From: Dokdonella sp.
GTDB taxonomy: Bacteria > Pseudomonadota > Gammaproteobacteria > Xanthomonadales > Rhodanobacteraceae
Direction: 5' to 3'
Assembly: GCA_023228465.1 (NCBI GenBank)
Contig: JALOBC010000011.1
Span: 29,938 to 93,937, forward strand
Length of the DNA: 64,000 nucleotides
Shown one piece after another: positions 10,163-18,114 of this stretch. The position numbers and the translations under genes were made by a program. Under the pieces are notes generated by a model. That model saw only the letters and a list, made by a program, of their open reading frames with translations, had not been told where the DNA came from and did no database searches. The number at the start of each line of letters is the position of its first letter. Position 1 is the stretch's first letter.

Positions 10163-10372
10163 ATGTCGAATCGTCAGACCGGTACGGTCAAGTGGTTCAA
10201 TGATGCCAAGGGGTTTGGCTTCATTACGCCGGAGAGCGGCCCGGACCTGTTCGTGCACTTCCGCGCGATCCAGGGCACCGGTTTCAAGTCATTGCAGGAA
10301 GGCCAGCGCGTCAGCTTCATCGCCGTGCAGGGCCAGAAGGGCATGCAAGCCGATCAGGTGCAGGTGATCTGA
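10163..10372 (+). CDS. Cold-shock protein, CspA family
   Basis: A 69-residue single cold-shock domain with both nucleic-acid-binding motifs, KGFGFITP (RNP1) and DLFVHF (RNP2), and the usual start [12 protein letters not shown]. The length is standard for the family. CspA-type proteins bind single-stranded RNA and act as RNA chaperones; whether this copy is cold-induced is not shown by the coding sequence, though the long leader suggests post-transcriptional control. Its ribosome binding site is AGGAG, about 12 nt before the ATG. A strong hairpin follows the stop. Confidence 0.96.
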   Translation: MSNRQTGTVKWFNDAKGFGFITPESGPDLFVHFRAIQGTGFKSLQEGQRVSFIAVQGQKGMQADQVQVI

Positions 10373-10406
10373 TCTCTCGCCGCCTCCCTGGCGGCAACGA
10401 GTCAGC

Positions 10407-10436
10407 GAGGCCCCGGGTGGCAACACCCGGGGCCTC
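10407..10436. terminator. Strong hairpin between csp and corA
   Basis: A perfect 13-bp stem (10407-10419 with 10424-10436) closes a GCAA tetraloop. It lies between two convergent genes and is the likely end of the csp transcript. No T-run follows on either strand. Confidence 0.65.
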
Positions 10437-10474
10437 GTGCGTTCTGGTCCTCGGGAACCCACCTGGTACGCGCC

Positions 10475-11395
10475 TCAGAACCAGCCCTTGCGCTTGAACC
10501 AGAGCACCGGGACGACGATGCTGGTGGCAATCGCGGCGAGGGCAAGTGGATAACCGTAGAGTGCGGAAAGTTCGGGCATGTGCCGGAAGTTCATGCCCCA
10601 GATGCCGACCAGGATGATCGGCGGAATGGCCGCGACCGATGCGACGGTAAAGATCTTCATCACGTCGTTCTGTTCGACGTTGATGAAGCCGAGTGCCGCA
10701 TCGAGCAGGAACTGCAGCTTGTCGGTGAGCTGGCCGTCGAGTTCGGCCAGCACTTCCAGATCCTTCTGCGCGGTTTTCAGCCGCCCTACCTGGCGTGCAT
10801 CGACCCACGCCGGCGCATTGTCGAAGGCAAACATCACCACGCGCTGCAGCCCACTGGCGGTCAGGCGCACGCGCGCGAGCCGGCTTTCGGTGCGACCGAC
10901 GATGTTGAGCATGCTGCGCAGCACGCGCGCACCATGCTGGCGTCGCTCGAACAGGTTGGCGGAGAGCTTGTCCACTTCGGCCGCCAGGTCCTCGACGCGA
11001 TCGGCAACGTGGCCGACCACGCATTCGACCAGCAGCAGGAAGGCCTCGGCGCTGGCGTCGGGGCCGTGCACGGTCGCGAGCTTGCCGGCGGCCTCGTCGA
11101 AGGACGGCGCGGCGGCGTAGCGCAGGGTGACCAGGTGGTGCGGTGTCAGGATCAGGCCCAGGGGCGAGGGCGCGCTGTGGTCCTGCGTGAAGTGCGGCAC
11201 GCTCAGGCGCAGTCGCTGCCCGTCGACGCTGGCGCGGCTGGACAGCTCCACGCTGGCCAGGCTGGCGCGTTCGGGCAGGGACACGCCCGCCGCCTGCTCG
11301 ACGCGGGCAATTTCCTCCGTCGTCGGGTCGAGCAGATCAAACCACAGGCAGTCCCCGCCTTTCGCTTCCGAGTTGATCCGATGGCAATTGAGCAT
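10475..11395 (-). CDS. CorA-family magnesium/divalent cation transporter
   Basis: A 306-residue protein with a large soluble N-terminal domain, a long helical region and two C-terminal membrane helices. Between the helices is the CorA signature, IWGMNFRHMPE, containing the GMN selectivity motif. The protein ends VLWFKRKGWF, the basic tail seen in CorA proteins. Members form pentameric Mg2+ channels; some relatives (ZntB) export Zn2+, but the GMN-F/H-MPE loop fits CorA. It is convergent with the csp gene. Confidence 0.93.
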   Translation of the reverse strand: MLNCHRINSEAKGGDCLWFDLLDPTTEEIARVEQAAGVSLPERASLASVELSSRASVDGQRLRLSVPHFTQDHSAPSPLGLILTPHHLVTLRYAAAPSFDEAAGKLATVHGPDASAEAFLLLVECVVGHVADRVEDLAAEVDKLSANLFERRQHGARVLRSMLNIVGRTESRLARVRLTASGLQRVVMFAFDNAPAWVDARQVGRLKTAQKDLEVLAELDGQLTDKLQFLLDAALGFINVEQNDVMKIFTVASVAAIPPIILVGIWGMNFRHMPELSALYGYPLALAAIATSIVVPVLWFKRKGWF

Positions 11396-11481
11396 GCCTG
11401 CCGGTGTCGCCCGTGGCTTGTCGATCAGGTCGACGACAGCCTATTGTGCGCGGGTTCCCGCCTGCATGGATACCCGAGCAC

Positions 11482-12093
11482 ATGTTCATCACGCTGGCCA
11501 TCATCGCCGGTACCTGCGTCCTGTCGATACTCGGCTTCTCCAATCCGCGCCTGATCGACCGCCTGATCCTGTGGCCGCCGGCGATCACGCGCGGCAGGGA
11601 GTACTGGCGGCTGCTGACCTGCGGGCTGATCCATGCCGATTGGGCCCACCTGGCCTTCAACATGATCACGCTGTACTTCTTTGGCGGGCTGATGGAGCGC
11701 TTCTACGACATGGTGATCGGACCGCCGGCGTTCGCGCTCTTCTATTTCGGCGCCCTGGTCGTCTCCAGCGTGCCGAGCTGGTGGCAGAACCGCACCAATG
11801 CCAATTACCGCAGCCTCGGTGCTTCCGGAGCGGTATCGGCGGTGCTGTTTGCCTTCATCCTGCTGCAGCCCTGGGCGACGATCCTGGTCTTCGTGGTGCC
11901 GATGCCGGCGATCATCTATGCGGTGCTGTACCTCGCCTACACCATCTACATGGATCGCCAGCGCAGCGACCACATCAACCACAGCGCGCACCTGTGGGGC
12001 GCGATCTACGGCGTGGTGGTGACCCTTCTCGTCGAGCCGCGCGTGCTGGGGGTATTCTTCGAGCAGCTCATGCGGCCGTCATTCGGACTGTGA
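11482..12093 (+). CDS. Rhomboid-family intramembrane serine protease
   Basis: A 203-residue, six-helix membrane protein. Catalytic Ser lies in SLGASGAVSAVLF, the GxSG motif, and catalytic His in HINHSAHLWGAIYG in a later helix. HADWAHLAFNMITLYFFG is the helix-2 segment contributing the oxyanion His/Asn. Rhomboids cleave membrane proteins within the bilayer; bacterial substrates are largely unknown. The open frame extends upstream, but the ATG at 11482 begins directly with the first hydrophobic segment. Its 3' end overlaps the convergent transglutaminase gene by 15 bp. Confidence 0.92.
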   Translation: MFITLAIIAGTCVLSILGFSNPRLIDRLILWPPAITRGREYWRLLTCGLIHADWAHLAFNMITLYFFGGLMERFYDMVIGPPAFALFYFGALVVSSVPSWWQNRTNANYRSLGASGAVSAVLFAFILLQPWATILVFVVPMPAIIYAVLYLAYTIYMDRQRSDHINHSAHLWGAIYGVVVTLLVEPRVLGVFFEQLMRPSFGL

Positions 12094-13599
12094 GTCCGGC
12101 TCGGGGAGACCCGCCACCTCGATCCGGCTGATGGTGAGGCGCCCGAGCAGTTCGATGCCGGCGTAGAAGCGCCACGGATCGCCATCGCCGACGGCCAGCG
12201 TGATGTGGCCCGCATCGAAGCCATCGAGTGCGGCGTCATAGCTTCGCCAGCGGTCGCCGACCCAGGCCTGCGTCCAGGCGTGGGGTACGAACACCCGTTG
12301 GTGGCCGGCGAAGCCGGGCGCCCAGGCCAGGCCGTAGGCGACGCGCGTGGGAATGCCCGCGGCGCGGCCGAGCGCGGCAAGCAGCAGGGCGTGTTCGGTG
12401 CAATCGCCTTCCGGGTGGCGTGCCACTTCCAGTGCCGAGGCGTAGCCGACATCCAGCGACTTGTCGACGATGTAGCCGCGCACGAAGGTTTCCATGCGCT
12501 GCATGCGCGCGGTCGGATCGCGCGCATCGCCGTAGGCCCGCCGCGCCAGCTCGCGCAGTTCGGGCGCGTTGCTCTGCAGCCAGTCGTTGGGCTGGCTGTC
12601 GGCAGCGCGCGGCGGGGGTTCCCGGCCGGGCCGGGCGTGGCGGCTGACATCGACGCGCCAGCCCTGGCCGTTGGCCTGCACGGCCTGTTCGCCGGTTTGC
12701 GGCAGCGGGCCGGCCCCGGCGGCGTCGCGCAAGACGATGGTGTAGCGCAGGTCGCCCGCCAGCTCGCTCGGGCGCAGTGGGCGCGGCGCGCGCACCAGGG
12801 TGCGCGCGAGCAGGTCGGCCGGCTGGTTGGGCGCGCTCGCGCACGCATGGTCGCAGGCGAGCAGGGTCAGTTCGGTGCCGAGGATCGGCAGGGTCATCTT
12901 GTGCACGGTCAGTTGCGCATCCACCCAGGCGCGCGCGTGGATCGTCGTGCCGCCAAGGCGGATGTCCTGGTCGATCGGCACCAGTGTCCGCGTGCCCGCC
13001 GGCAGGTCGACCTGCTCGGCCGCGCCGACCCGGCTGGTGATGTGCGACACCTGCAGCCCGGACGGTTGGAAGGCCAGCGATGCGTAGTGCGTGCCGGCGT
13101 CCAGGCCGGCTTGCAGGGCCTGCAGGCGCAGGCCCTCGGTCAGCAGCGCGCCGGCAGGCCAGGCCATCTCCTGCGGACGGCTCTGGGCACCGCTGCGCGT
13201 CACGATCGCGACGCGACCGCCTGCCACGCGCCCATCGATGCGCGATTCCGTGCCGGACAGCCGCGAGGTGCTGGAAAACGCCAGCGGTGCGCCGGCAAGG
13301 CTTTCGGTGGTCGATTCGGAAGTGTGCAGGGCGACCCGTGAGCCGGCCCGCTCGAGCACCAGGTCGAGCGTCTGCGTGGATACCACCTTGCCCGCGTCTT
13401 CCTGGCGCGTGGTTTCGAACGTGCCGGTCTTGCGCCCGTCGAGCAGCACGGTGAACCATTGCTGCGTCGGCGGCGCCGCCTGTGCCCAGGCCGCACACAG
13501 CAGGCCGAGTCCGAGCAGAATGACGCAGGCGTGGCCGCGCGCCAGGGCGCGGCGCATGCGTGGCCGCGGCCGGTTGGCGGACAGGTCGGGGGCGTTCAC
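12079..13599 (-). CDS. Secreted transglutaminase-like domain protein
   Basis: A 506-residue protein with an N-terminal membrane/signal segment (HACVILLGLGLLCAAWAQA), a beta-rich middle region and a C-terminal transglutaminase-like domain. The triad is visible: Cys in EGDCTEHALLLAAL, His in VFVPHAWTQAWVG and Asp in SYDAALDGFD. Such bacterial proteins usually act as periplasmic cysteine peptidases or peptide-processing enzymes. The GTG start at 13599 overlaps the upstream mechanosensitive-channel stop as GTGA, implying translational coupling. An open frame continues further upstream in the same phase but lies inside the channel gene, so it is not the start. Confidence 0.85.
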   Translation of the reverse strand: MNAPDLSANRPRPRMRRALARGHACVILLGLGLLCAAWAQAAPPTQQWFTVLLDGRKTGTFETTRQEDAGKVVSTQTLDLVLERAGSRVALHTSESTTESLAGAPLAFSSTSRLSGTESRIDGRVAGGRVAIVTRSGAQSRPQEMAWPAGALLTEGLRLQALQAGLDAGTHYASLAFQPSGLQVSHITSRVGAAEQVDLPAGTRTLVPIDQDIRLGGTTIHARAWVDAQLTVHKMTLPILGTELTLLACDHACASAPNQPADLLARTLVRAPRPLRPSELAGDLRYTIVLRDAAGAGPLPQTGEQAVQANGQGWRVDVSRHARPGREPPPRAADSQPNDWLQSNAPELRELARRAYGDARDPTARMQRMETFVRGYIVDKSLDVGYASALEVARHPEGDCTEHALLLAALGRAAGIPTRVAYGLAWAPGFAGHQRVFVPHAWTQAWVGDRWRSYDAALDGFDAGHITLAVGDGDPWRFYAGIELLGRLTISRIEVAGLPEPDSQSE

Positions 13600-14678
13600 G
13601 AAGCGCTGCCTGGCAGGACGCCCTGCGGCAGCGTGGGTGTGTGCACGACCCGCAACGGCATGGCGAAGTGCGCGTCGAGGTCGTGGAGACGGGCCATCAG
13701 GGCCAGGTTGATCTGCTGCTGGATGTCCATGTAGGTGCCGTAGTCCGCGCTTTGCACGATGTACACCACCTCGAAGTCGAGCGAACTTTCGCCGAAGCCG
13801 CGAAAGTGGGCACGATCGAGCTTGATTCCATCCATCCCCCCGACGATCTCGCGCACGGCATCGATCACCTCGCGCACGCGCTCGTGCGAGGTGCCCATGG
13901 CCAGGCCGAACTCGAACACGATGCGCCGCGTCGCCATGCGGCTGTAATTGTGCACGGTCTTGCCGAGCAGCCTGGCATTGCCGATGGCCAGCTCCTCGCC
14001 GCGCAGGGAGCGGATGCGCGTGGTCTTCACGCCCACGTGGGTCACCGTACCCAGGTCGTCGTCGAAGGCGATGAAGTCGCCGATTGAAAAGGGCTTGTCC
14101 AGGCCGATGCTGAGGGAGGCGAAGAGATCGCCCAGCACGTTCTGCAGGGCCAGCGCGACCGCCACGCCGCCGATGCCGAGGCTGGCGACGAAGGCCGTGA
14201 TGTTCACGCCGATGTTGCCGAGCACGGCCAGGACGAGGGTGCTCCACACGAGGATGCGCAGGAACCAGCCGAGAATGGCCGTGACCACCGGGTTGGCTGG
14301 TCCGTCGCCCGCGCGACCGAGGCGTTCGCGCGTGAGGGTGCGAATGGCGGCGTTCATCCACAGTCCGATCTGCAGCCCGGCGAGCAGGAAGGCGCCACGA
14401 TCGAGCCAGATGCGGGCCTGCGAAGAGACCTGCAGCAGGTGACTGGCCAGCAGGCCGGCCAGCACGATCAGCAACACGATGCTGCTGTGTTCCAGCGCGG
14501 CGGCGACGGCGGCCGGCACGCCCGAGGTCGTGCGCGCGCCGAGCCGGCGCACGCGGATGGCCAGGATGCGCGAAATCGCATAGGCGAGCAGGCCGCCGGC
14601 GCAGGCGATCACGGCGACGCTCAGCAGGCGCATGGCGGGAAACTGCAGCAGTGCGGATTGGGCAAGCCAGTCTGGCAT
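13596..14678 (-). CDS. MscS-family mechanosensitive ion channel
   Basis: A 360-residue protein with several N-terminal membrane helices and a typical MscS core. The pore-lining helix region contains FVASLGIGGVAVALALQNVLGD, the Gly/Ala-packed TM3 motif, followed by SIGLDKPFSIGDFI in the beta domain and a cytosolic C-terminal domain. MscS channels open under membrane tension and release solutes in hypo-osmotic shock. The start at 14678 (MPDWLAQ) has GAGGA upstream; an earlier in-frame start would add a Pro-rich stretch unlike the family. It is coupled to the downstream transglutaminase gene by a GTGA overlap. Confidence 0.92.
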   Translation of the reverse strand: MPDWLAQSALLQFPAMRLLSVAVIACAGGLLAYAISRILAIRVRRLGARTTSGVPAAVAAALEHSSIVLLIVLAGLLASHLLQVSSQARIWLDRGAFLLAGLQIGLWMNAAIRTLTRERLGRAGDGPANPVVTAILGWFLRILVWSTLVLAVLGNIGVNITAFVASLGIGGVAVALALQNVLGDLFASLSIGLDKPFSIGDFIAFDDDLGTVTHVGVKTTRIRSLRGEELAIGNARLLGKTVHNYSRMATRRIVFEFGLAMGTSHERVREVIDAVREIVGGMDGIKLDRAHFRGFGESSLDFEVVYIVQSADYGTYMDIQQQINLALMARLHDLDAHFAMPLRVVHTPTLPQGVLPGSAS

Positions 14679-14831
14679 GGGCGAGGGTCCTCGAAGACTC
14701 GGGGGATCGGGCAGCGCGGTCAGGCGTGCGGCTGGCCAGGTGCCAGCAATGCCGAGCGCGCCGGCGCGGCGCACCCCTTGGGCAAAATCCTGATCCTAGC
14801 GCAGCACGAATGAATATCCGGTGGCCGGCGG

Positions 14832-15554
14832 TCAACCCTTGCCGGCGGGTTGCTCCAGATCGCGCCAGCCGCCCTCGCGCAGGATCTCCAGTGGCCGGAA
14901 GCGCGCCTTGTAGTGCATCTTCGGATGGCCGTCGATCCAGAAACCCAGGTACACATGCGCCAGACCGTAGGCCTGGGCAATGCGGATCTGGCTCAGGATC
15001 GCGAAGGTGCCTAGGCCGCGCGCGTGTTCGTCCGGGTCGAAGGCGGTGTAGACGGCCGAAATCCCCGTGCTGCAGAAATCCGTGGTGGCCAGCGCCAGCA
15101 GGCGTCCGCGATGGCGGAACTCGATGAAACGGGTCGGGCTCCAGCGGGTGTAGAGGAAGCGTCCGAAATCATCCGGCAGGGCATCGTCCATGCCGCCCTG
15201 GGGGTGGCGCGCCTGCAGGTAGCGACGGTACAACGCGAAGCGTTCATCGGTGTAGGTGGCCGGCTCGATGCCGACTTCGACATCCGCATTGCGCGCCAGG
15301 CAGCGACGCTGGCTGCGGTCGGGCCGAAAGCGGAATACCGGGATGCGGCAGGCAATGCAGGCCCGGCAGGCGTGGCACTGCGGATGGTAGATGTGCCCGC
15401 CCGCACGACGGTAGCCACGCTGCACGGCCAGGTCATAGATGTGCGGCAGCTCCGGCGCGCTGGGGTCGATCACCAGGTTCTGTGCCGTGCGCCCGGCAAA
15501 ATAGCCGCAGGGATGCGGCAAGGTCTGGAACAGGCGGACGACATCTGAGCGCAT
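14832..15554 (-). CDS. bpt: Aspartate/glutamate leucyltransferase (N-end rule)
   Basis: A 240-residue member of the arginyl/leucyl-transferase (ATE) family. The N-terminal zinc/Cys region shows HPCGYFAGRTAQNLVIDP and the cluster HPQCHACRACIACR, and the C-terminal GNAT-like domain shows TDFCSTGISAVYTAFDP and YLGFWIDGHPKMHYKARFRP. Bpt-type enzymes add leucine to proteins beginning with Asp or Glu, marking them for ClpS/ClpAP degradation. The length fits bacterial Bpt (about 235-250). The ATG at 15554 is preferred to a GTG two codons upstream. It lies between pbpC and the MscS gene on the same strand. Confidence 0.93.
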   Translation of the reverse strand: MRSDVVRLFQTLPHPCGYFAGRTAQNLVIDPSAPELPHIYDLAVQRGYRRAGGHIYHPQCHACRACIACRIPVFRFRPDRSQRRCLARNADVEVGIEPATYTDERFALYRRYLQARHPQGGMDDALPDDFGRFLYTRWSPTRFIEFRHRGRLLALATTDFCSTGISAVYTAFDPDEHARGLGTFAILSQIRIAQAYGLAHVYLGFWIDGHPKMHYKARFRPLEILREGGWRDLEQPAGKG

Positions 15555-15620
15555 GGGCACATTGTAGGCCGGCGCGGGCTGCGCGGCGATCGGCTGCGCC
15601 TGCGCGGCCGGTCCGGGCGC

Positions 15621-17975
15621 TCAGCGCAACACGCGCAGGCGCAGCTCGGCAAATGCGCCGCCTGCGGCGATGGCCGTCACCTTGTGGTCGCCGGGCTGCT
15701 CGAACGCGTATTCGAAGCTGCGCGCGCCGCGACTCGCGCCTGCCAGCCTGCCATCCACCAGCCAGAGCACCTCGCCGCTCGCGCCGAGGGCACGCAGGCG
15801 CACCGTCGGCGGCTGCGTGCTGTTGGGTGCGCGGGCGAGGGTGGCGCGGTCGGCCAGGCCGTCGATGCGGATCGGCTGGACGGCGTCCAGGCCGTCGTCC
15901 GGGCAGCCAGGGGCCAGTGGCGGCGGCGTGGACTGGCGGTGCTGCGTGGTCGACAGCCAGGGGTAGGCGAGCGATGGCCAGCGTGCGATCTCGCGTTGCT
16001 CCACGCGGGCACCACGCGCGGGCTTGCAACCCGGGGCGAGGCGGGCATGTTGCCGGGTATCCACGCGCAGCTGCAGCACACCCGCGCTCCAGCGCGACGC
16101 ATCACGCTCCGGCATGGTCGGCGGGATCACGCCGTCGAGGACCCAGGCGTCGCGCTTCTCGTGACACAGCGCCGGCCGGGCGGGATCGTAGGCCAGCCCG
16201 AGTGGCCAGCAGATCTCCACCTCGCTGACGCTGGCCGGGGGCGGCTGCGGCACCGCCGCCAGCGGTTGCCGCGGCAGACTGTCGATCACCTGGAACATCA
16301 GGGGCAGGGCGGTCACGGCGCCGTACTGGCCGGGCAGCGGCGTGCCATCGGGACGTCCGATCCACACCGCGACCGTGTGCGTGCGCGTCGCGCCCACCGC
16401 CCAGGCATCCCGAAAGCCATAGCTGGTACCGGTCTTCCACGCCACCCGCGGTCGCGTGCCCGGATCGAAGGTGCCCGGCGCGTAGCCCGGGCGCGGGTTG
16501 GCCTCGAGCATGCTGCGCACGATCCAGGCAGCGCCCTCCGACAGCAGGCGGCGTTCGGTCAGCGGCGCATCCGGACGATAGCGGACCGCGCCGGCGATGC
16601 CGCCGCGGTTGAACGCGGCATAGGCGCCGGCCAGGTCCTCCAGGCGCACTCCGACGCCGCCGAGGATGATGGGCAGGCTGGGCTCGACGCCGCGGGGCAG
16701 GCGCAGCACCAGCCCGGCGCGCGCCAGTCGCGCGGCGAAGCGGGTCGGGCCGACGCGTGCGAGCAGGTCGACGGCCGGTACGTTGAGCGACAGGCGCAGC
16801 GCTTCGGCGGCGCCGACCGGGCCATTGAAGGCCAGGCCGAAATTGCCCGGCCGATAGTCATCGAAGGACTGCGGGGCGTCGATCAGCAGGCTTTCCGAGT
16901 GGATCAACCCATCGTCGAGTGCCAGGCCGTACAGGAAGGGTTTCAGGGTCGAACCCGGTGAGCGCCAGGCGCGCACCATGTCCACATGGCCCATGCGCGC
17001 CGCGTCGCCGAACGCGGCCGTGCCGATATAGGCACGCGCTTCCAGGCTGGCGTTGTCCACCACCAGCAGCGCGGCCGAAGTGCGTGCCGGCAGATGGGCG
17101 AGGTAGTTGGCAACGCGTGCCTCCAGCGCGCGCTGCAGCCCGGCATCGATGGTGGTGCCGATGCGGCGCGCATGCGGCGCCTGCTGACGCAGGCGGCGAG
17201 CCAGCAGGGCGGCATGCAGGGGCGGCACCAGGCGGCGTGCACTCACGCCTTCGATGGCGGCGTCCCGCACCTGGGCCGGCGTCCACACACCCAGTGCGGC
17301 CATGCGCGCGAGCACCTTGTCGCGCGCGGCACGCGCGGCAGCGGCATGGCGATCCGGACGCAGCCGGCTCGGTGCCTGTGGCAGCACCACCAGCAGCGCC
17401 GCCTCGGCCCTGGACAGGCTTGCCGCAGGCTTGCCCAGGTAGGCCCAGGAAGCGGCTTCGACCCCTTCGATCGTCCCGCCAAACGGGGCGTGGTCGAGGT
17501 AGAGCTCGAGGATCTCGCGCTTGGACAGATGTGCTTCGAGCTGTACCGCGCGCAGCATCTGGCGCAGCTTGCCGGGCAGGTCGTGGCCGGTGCCATCGAG
17601 GATGCGCGCGACCTGCATGCTCAGGGTCGAGCCGCCCGAGACGATGCGCCGGTGCATGAGCCATTGGCCGGCCGCGCGCGCCATGGCAAACGGATTGACC
17701 CCCGGATGGCGCCAGAACCAGCGATCCTCGTAGGCAAGCAGCGCCTCGATGTAGAGCGGCGACACGTCCTCCACGCTGACCGGATAGCGCCAGGTGCCGT
17801 CGTGATCGGGGAACGCGCGCAGCGGTGAGCCGTCGCGGGCCAGGACCACCGTGCTGCCGCCGCCCGCGGCGGGCAAGGGCGGCGGGAACAGCCGGTCGAG
17901 CGCCAGCGCCAGCGCGGCCAGGCTGAGCAGGCCGATGGCCAGGCGCTTCGCGCTACGCAGCAGTGGTCGTTTCAC
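15621..17975 (-). CDS. pbpC: Penicillin-binding protein 1C
   Basis: A 784-residue bifunctional PBP. After an N-terminal membrane anchor (residues about 10-30) comes the glycosyltransferase domain, with EDRWFWRHPGVNP carrying the catalytic Glu and then GGSTLSMQVARI. The transpeptidase domain has the SxxK serine in RSPGSTLKPFLYG, SLN in LRLSLNVPAV and KTGTSYGFRDAW as the KTG box. A C-terminal BiPBP-type domain ends the protein. It acts in the periplasm in peptidoglycan polymerisation and crosslinking. The GTG at 17975 has AGGCAAGG upstream. It follows the alpha-2-macroglobulin gene, the usual pbpC / yfhM arrangement. Confidence 0.95.
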   Translation of the reverse strand: MKRPLLRSAKRLAIGLLSLAALALALDRLFPPPLPAAGGGSTVVLARDGSPLRAFPDHDGTWRYPVSVEDVSPLYIEALLAYEDRWFWRHPGVNPFAMARAAGQWLMHRRIVSGGSTLSMQVARILDGTGHDLPGKLRQMLRAVQLEAHLSKREILELYLDHAPFGGTIEGVEAASWAYLGKPAASLSRAEAALLVVLPQAPSRLRPDRHAAAARAARDKVLARMAALGVWTPAQVRDAAIEGVSARRLVPPLHAALLARRLRQQAPHARRIGTTIDAGLQRALEARVANYLAHLPARTSAALLVVDNASLEARAYIGTAAFGDAARMGHVDMVRAWRSPGSTLKPFLYGLALDDGLIHSESLLIDAPQSFDDYRPGNFGLAFNGPVGAAEALRLSLNVPAVDLLARVGPTRFAARLARAGLVLRLPRGVEPSLPIILGGVGVRLEDLAGAYAAFNRGGIAGAVRYRPDAPLTERRLLSEGAAWIVRSMLEANPRPGYAPGTFDPGTRPRVAWKTGTSYGFRDAWAVGATRTHTVAVWIGRPDGTPLPGQYGAVTALPLMFQVIDSLPRQPLAAVPQPPPASVSEVEICWPLGLAYDPARPALCHEKRDAWVLDGVIPPTMPERDASRWSAGVLQLRVDTRQHARLAPGCKPARGARVEQREIARWPSLAYPWLSTTQHRQSTPPPLAPGCPDDGLDAVQPIRIDGLADRATLARAPNSTQPPTVRLRALGASGEVLWLVDGRLAGASRGARSFEYAFEQPGDHKVTAIAAGGAFAELRLRVLR

Positions 17976-18114
17976 GCCTTGCCTCGATACCCCGGACCCG
18001 CACGCCCTGCACTCCGATCCTGCGGGGCGCATGTCGGCCCGGCGGGGACTTTGCCACCCGCCGCTTCACTGCGGCGGTCGGATGGGTGTCGGCGTGGGTG
18101 CCCGGTCCGCCTGC

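Noticed and set aside
12079-14835. A single 918-residue transglutaminase protein
   Set aside because: The upstream 412 codons lie inside the MscS channel gene in another frame. The real gene starts at the GTG overlapping the channel stop.
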